Shown one piece after another: positions 37,107 to 40,027 of a DNA stretch of 40,027 nucleotides. Both the position numbers and the translations under genes were made by a program. The stretch's first letter is position 1. Each line of letters begins with the position of its first letter. The notes under the pieces were generated by a model that searched no databases, was not told the origin of the DNA, and worked only from the letters and a program-made list of their open reading frames with translations. Source of the DNA: an uncultured Collinsella sp. (GTDB taxonomy: Bacteria; Actinomycetota; Coriobacteriia; Coriobacteriales; Coriobacteriaceae); assembly GCA_902490445.1 (NCBI GenBank), contig CABUDZ010000008.1, positions 1 through 40,027 on the forward strand, given 5' to 3'.

Positions 37107-38714
37107 TTAGTGACGGAAATGCCTGGCTCCGGTGAAGACCATCGCAATACCATGCTCGTTGCAGGCCTGGATGCTCTCGTCGTCACGCTTGGAGCCGCCG
37201 GGCTGGATGATGCAGGTCACGCCGTGCGCGGCAAGCACGTCGACGTTGTCGCGGAACGGGAAGAACGCGTCGCTTGCGCAAGCAAAGCCGCCCTTCTCCA
37301 CGCCCTCGCGCTCGCAGAAGTCCTCGGCACGCTCGCAGGCAAGCAGTGCAGAGTCAACGCGGTTAGGCTGACCCGGGCCCATGCCAATGCCGGCCTTGCC
37401 CTTGGAGACCAGGATAGCATTGGACTTGACGCCCTTGCAGACCTTCCAGGCAAACTCGAGCTCGGCCATTTCGGCATCGGTGGGCTTGCGGTCGGTGGGG
37501 AACGTAAAGGTCGCGGGATCCTCGGTCACGTGGTCGACTTCCTGCACCAGCATGCCGCCGTCGATGGAGCGCAGCTCCACTTGGGCACCGTGGTCCACGC
37601 CGCCGGTAGCCAGCACGCGCAGGTTGGGGCGCTTGGCCATGCGCTCGAGCGCCTCGGCGGTATAGCTCGGGGCGATGATGACCTCGACGAACTGCTTGTT
37701 CTGATCGGCAAAGTGCTCAACCAGCTCAAAGGGAACCTCGCGGTTGCAGGCGATGATGCCGCCGAAGGCGCTCTTGGGATCGCAGGCGAAAGCGCGGTCG
37801 TAGGCGGCCGTGATGTCCTCGGCAACGGCGGAACCGCAGGGGTTCTGATGCTTGAGGATCACGCAGGCCGGCTCGTCGAACTCGCGGACCAGGTTCCAGG
37901 CGGCATCGGCGTCCAGATAGTTGTTGTAGCTGAGCGGCTTGCCCTGGATCTGCTCGGAGCCCACAAGCGGGAACTGAGAGCTCGCGGTGTTCTCGCAGCC
38001 CTCGGCAAAGCGGTAGACCGTAGCCTTTTGCTGAGGATTCTCACCATAGCGCAGGTCGTCGACCTTCTCCAGCGAAATCTCGAGCTTGGCAGAGGTGTCC
38101 GCCACGTCGCTTGCCTGGGCGGCAAGCCAACGGGAGATAGCCGTGTCGTAGGCGGCGGTGGTCTGGTAGACCTTCACCTGCAGGCGACGACGGGTGGCAA
38201 GCGTGGTGCAGCCACCGGTCTCGCGCATCTCGGCCAGGACGGCATCATAGTCGGCCGGGTCGGAGATGACGGTAACGCTCGCGGCGTTCTTGGCGGCAGA
38301 GCGCAACATGGAGGGGCCACCGATGTCGATGTGCTCGATGGCATCCGCAAAGGTGACCTCGGGGTTGGCGACGGTCTTCTCGAACTCGTACAGGTTGACG
38401 ACGACCAGGTCGATCAGCTTAATGCCGTGCTGGGCGGCCTCCTGCATGTGCTGCTCGGAATCGCGGCGGGCCAGCAGCGCGCCGTGAACCTTGGGGTGCA
38501 GGGTCTTAACGCGGCCGTCCATCATCTCGGGATAGCCCGTGAACTCCTCGATGGGGGTTACGGGAACGCCCGCGTCCTCGATGGCACGAGCCGTGCCGCC
38601 CGTAGAGATGATCTCGACGCCAAAGTCATCGACCAGCGTCCGTGCGAAATCGACGACGCCCGTCTTATCGGTAACCGAGATCAACGCGCGCGCGATCTTC
38701 ACATCAGATCCCAT
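37107..38714 (-). CDS. purH: Bifunctional AICAR formyltransferase/IMP cyclohydrolase
   Basis: 535 residues, full length. It catalyses the last two steps of de novo IMP synthesis. The N-terminal MGS-like cyclohydrolase domain (about 1-195) has ALISVTDKTGVVDFARTL, STGGTARAIEDAGV and TLHPKVHGALLARRD. The C-terminal formyltransferase domain contains DLRYGENPQQKATVYRF, the conserved Lys-His of VILKHQNPCGSAVAED, DPKSAFGGIIACNREV, and the end IAMVFTGARHFRH. AGGAGG stands 6 bases before the ATG. No other pur gene is adjacent. The region upstream is shared with a divergent acetyltransferase gene. Confidence 0.96.
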   Translation of the reverse strand: MGSDVKIARALISVTDKTGVVDFARTLVDDFGVEIISTGGTARAIEDAGVPVTPIEEFTGYPEMMDGRVKTLHPKVHGALLARRDSEQHMQEAAQHGIKLIDLVVVNLYEFEKTVANPEVTFADAIEHIDIGGPSMLRSAAKNAASVTVISDPADYDAVLAEMRETGGCTTLATRRRLQVKVYQTTAAYDTAISRWLAAQASDVADTSAKLEISLEKVDDLRYGENPQQKATVYRFAEGCENTASSQFPLVGSEQIQGKPLSYNNYLDADAAWNLVREFDEPACVILKHQNPCGSAVAEDITAAYDRAFACDPKSAFGGIIACNREVPFELVEHFADQNKQFVEVIIAPSYTAEALERMAKRPNLRVLATGGVDHGAQVELRSIDGGMLVQEVDHVTEDPATFTFPTDRKPTDAEMAELEFAWKVCKGVKSNAILVSKGKAGIGMGPGQPNRVDSALLACERAEDFCEREGVEKGGFACASDAFFPFRDNVDVLAAHGVTCIIQPGGSKRDDESIQACNEHGIAMVFTGARHFRH

Positions 38715-38991
38715 GCAGTCCTCCTGTCTGGTACGCCGCCGTGCTCTGTGAGTCGGTGATACGTCGATCTGCAGCGCTCGCGCAGCGGCATTGAAAATAC
38801 TGATTCAATGTAGCGCATCGAGCGCATCGATGCACCCCGCAACGGGCGCATGTGCAGAAAAAGTTTGCGAGCAGAGGGGATGGGCACGGCACCGGGCACG
38901 GTGAGTTCATGGAACACAGGGGCACCATAATTAGATGCCAATAGCGTGGTAGAACTGTGCTCGATATGCATCCGCAAAAGAAAGAGGCACC
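38715..38991. promoter_or_regulatory. Divergent intergenic region between purH and the acetyltransferase gene
   Basis: 277 bases with starts on both sides. It contains short dyads (ATTGAA/TTCAAT near 38793-38812; GCATCG/CGATGC near 38816-38834). I see no known riboswitch and no promoter with two good hexamers. Confidence 0.35.
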
Positions 38992-39633
38992 ATGGTCTCG
39001 CGGGTTCTCTACCGACCGTTTGATACCGAAGACTTCGACGCCATCGCGCTGATTCTGCAGCAGCTTTGGCATAACAATTCGGATAACGATGAGTACAACC
39101 GCCTCGAGGCCGCGTGCGACCTCGCCCATTGCCTTTCGTCATCGACGTTTTCGCAGGTTGCCGTAATCGACGGTCAGGCGCGTGGCATTGCGCTCGCGCG
39201 CGCGGGACAGAGTTCCGGCGCCACCGTTAAGGAACACTGGATGGATACCGAACGCGCGCTGCTTTCGCAGATGCGCGAGCTGGAGCCCGATGTCTGCGCC
39301 GAGTATCTCTCGTTTGTGCGCGCAACCATCCGAACCAACAACCGCCTGCTCGAGAGCAGCCCGTTGCCGCACGACAACGAAGTCACGCTGCTCGCCGTCG
39401 ATCCCGATGTCCACGGCCTGGGTGTAGGCTCAGTGTTGCTCGATGCCGCGGTCTCGTACCTGTCCTCGCGCGGGGCGACAAGGGCGCACCTGTACACCGA
39501 CTCCAACTGCTCGTGGAAGTTCTACGAGTTGCACGGCTTTAAGCGCACGGCCACGCACCGCGCCAACCGCGAAGAGCGTCGTCACGACATGCCGCGCGAA
39601 AGCTTTCTCTACGAACTCGACCTAACAGCCTAG
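38992..39633 (+). CDS. GNAT family N-acetyltransferase
   Basis: 213 residues. The N-terminus (VLYRPFDTEDFDAIALILQQLW) is the usual first strand and helix. The acetyl-CoA-binding motif A is EVTLLAVDPDVHGLGVGSVLLDAAVSYLSSRGA, of the R/Q-x-x-G-x-G/A type with HGLGVGS as pyrophosphate loop. LYTDSNCSWKFYELHGFKRT is motif B. The middle (about 70-120) is longer than in minimal GNAT proteins. The acceptor substrate cannot be told. AAGAGG is 5 bases before the ATG. It stands alone and is followed by repeats to the window end. Confidence 0.88.
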   Translation: MVSRVLYRPFDTEDFDAIALILQQLWHNNSDNDEYNRLEAACDLAHCLSSSTFSQVAVIDGQARGIALARAGQSSGATVKEHWMDTERALLSQMRELEPDVCAEYLSFVRATIRTNNRLLESSPLPHDNEVTLLAVDPDVHGLGVGSVLLDAAVSYLSSRGATRAHLYTDSNCSWKFYELHGFKRTATHRANREERRHDMPRESFLYELDLTA

Positions 39634-39650
39634 CCCAAGCAGCCACACCT

Positions 39651-39718
39651 AGTCATTTAAGAACGTCCCCAATGACTGATCCCCAACAACTAGTCATTTA
39701 AGTCTGTCCCCAATGAGT
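39651..39718. repeat. Tandem pair of 27-base REP-like units
   Basis: Unit 1 (39651-39677) reads AGTCATTTAAG..CGTCCCCAATGACT, with perfectly complementary ends AGTCATT/AATGACT. Unit 2 (39692-39718) starts the same and reads TCTGTCCCCAATGAGT. They are spaced by 14 bases in direct orientation. A third copy is at 23043. Confidence 0.8.
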
Positions 39719-39742
39719 GGCCTAGGGGGTTTGTAGATAGCC

Positions 39743-39972
39743 GTGGTCAAAATACATCAAATATGAGTACTGTTACCTTTTTAGTAGCAGCGATTCGGGG
39801 CATTTTTGATGCTTATAGGCATGACGACCAGCTGCACGAGCTGACGTAACTCCCCAAATGTTCAATAAAATGGGCTCCTAACGAGGAGTACTCTCATTAG
39901 GAGCCCATTATTATGTGCAAACATATGTGACCAACGCAGCAACAGTACTCATATTTGGTATTTTTTGTCCAC
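39743..39972. mobile_element. MITE-like non-coding element, copy 2
   Basis: The ends (from GTGGTCAAAATA at 39743 and, reversed, GTGGACAAAAAATA from 39972) both lead into AAATATGAGTACTGTT, the word shared with the element at 8528. The inside differs and contains a 13-bp hairpin AATGGGCTCCTAA/TTAGGAGCCCATT (39869-39881 and 39897-39909). The element is about 230 bases and has no coding frame. It is bordered on the left by the REP-like pair, and the rest of the window (39973-40027) shows nothing further. Confidence 0.65.
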
Positions 39973-40027
39973 TGCCCCTTGTGCGAAGGTCCTCAGCGGA
40001 AAGTTTGACCCGTTTCGATGCACAAAA

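Overview
The window reads as ordinary, gene-dense chromosome from a high-GC actinobacterium of the class Coriobacteriia, most probably Collinsella. The evidence is indirect: GC-rich codon use, several TTG/GTG starts backed by good ribosome-binding sites, a neighbouring tat-hypA-hypB set, a YozG/DUF2975 pair, a Mn-dependent pyrophosphatase, and many short extragenic palindromes. The genus is inferred, not proven. I see no rRNA, tRNA, CRISPR, prophage or transposase gene.

Layout. 1-361 (+): end of a DUF2975 membrane protein and its small XRE regulator. 473-1555 (-): membrane-anchored SurA-N-like protein. 5001-1682 (-): a tight four-gene operon of a beta-hydroxyacid dehydrogenase with a His/Cys-rich tail, a membrane protein, a HEAT-like protein and an NAD-type isocitrate dehydrogenase. 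6053-5100 (-) DegV; 6717-6133 (-) long ribosome hibernation factor; 8027-7035 (-) solute-binding lipoprotein with its own promoter and a leader of about 340 nt. 8528-8742: a non-coding element with 46-bp inverted ends. 14312-8778 (-): tmk-holB-ricT-comF followed by a frameshifted nuclease-like gene. 14553-15536 (+): zinc-ribbon membrane protein. 20795-15678 (-): tatA/B-tatC-hypA-hypB-topoisomerase I, joining Tat export to [NiFe]-enzyme nickel insertion. 21263-20949 (-) STAS protein; 22634-21330 (-) class I aminotransferase; 22784-23038 (+) unknown 84-residue protein; 24483-23125 (-) NhaA; 25674-24751 (-) pyrophosphatase.

25834-28853 is a sugar module: a ROK kinase (-) divergent from a GntR/UTRA regulator and mannose-6-phosphate isomerase (+), which together would convert hexose or mannose to fructose-6-phosphate. 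32035-29135 (-) UvrD/PcrA helicase; 33308-32328 (-) UppP; 33558-33995 (+) universal stress protein; 35940-34216 (-) a BceRS-like two-component pair without its usual ABC transporter; 36829-36122 (-) unknown; 38714-37107 (-) purH; 38992-39633 (+) GNAT acetyltransferase; 39634-40027: repeats, including a second copy of the element at 8528.

The most unusual content is (i) the His/Cys-rich C-terminus of the dehydrogenase at 3922, (ii) a two-copy transposase-less repeat sharing AAATATGAGTACTGT ends, (iii) several families of extragenic palindromes, including a GTCCC-centred REP-like family and three long hairpins, and (iv) hairpins placed where they could control the next gene (comF, nhaA).
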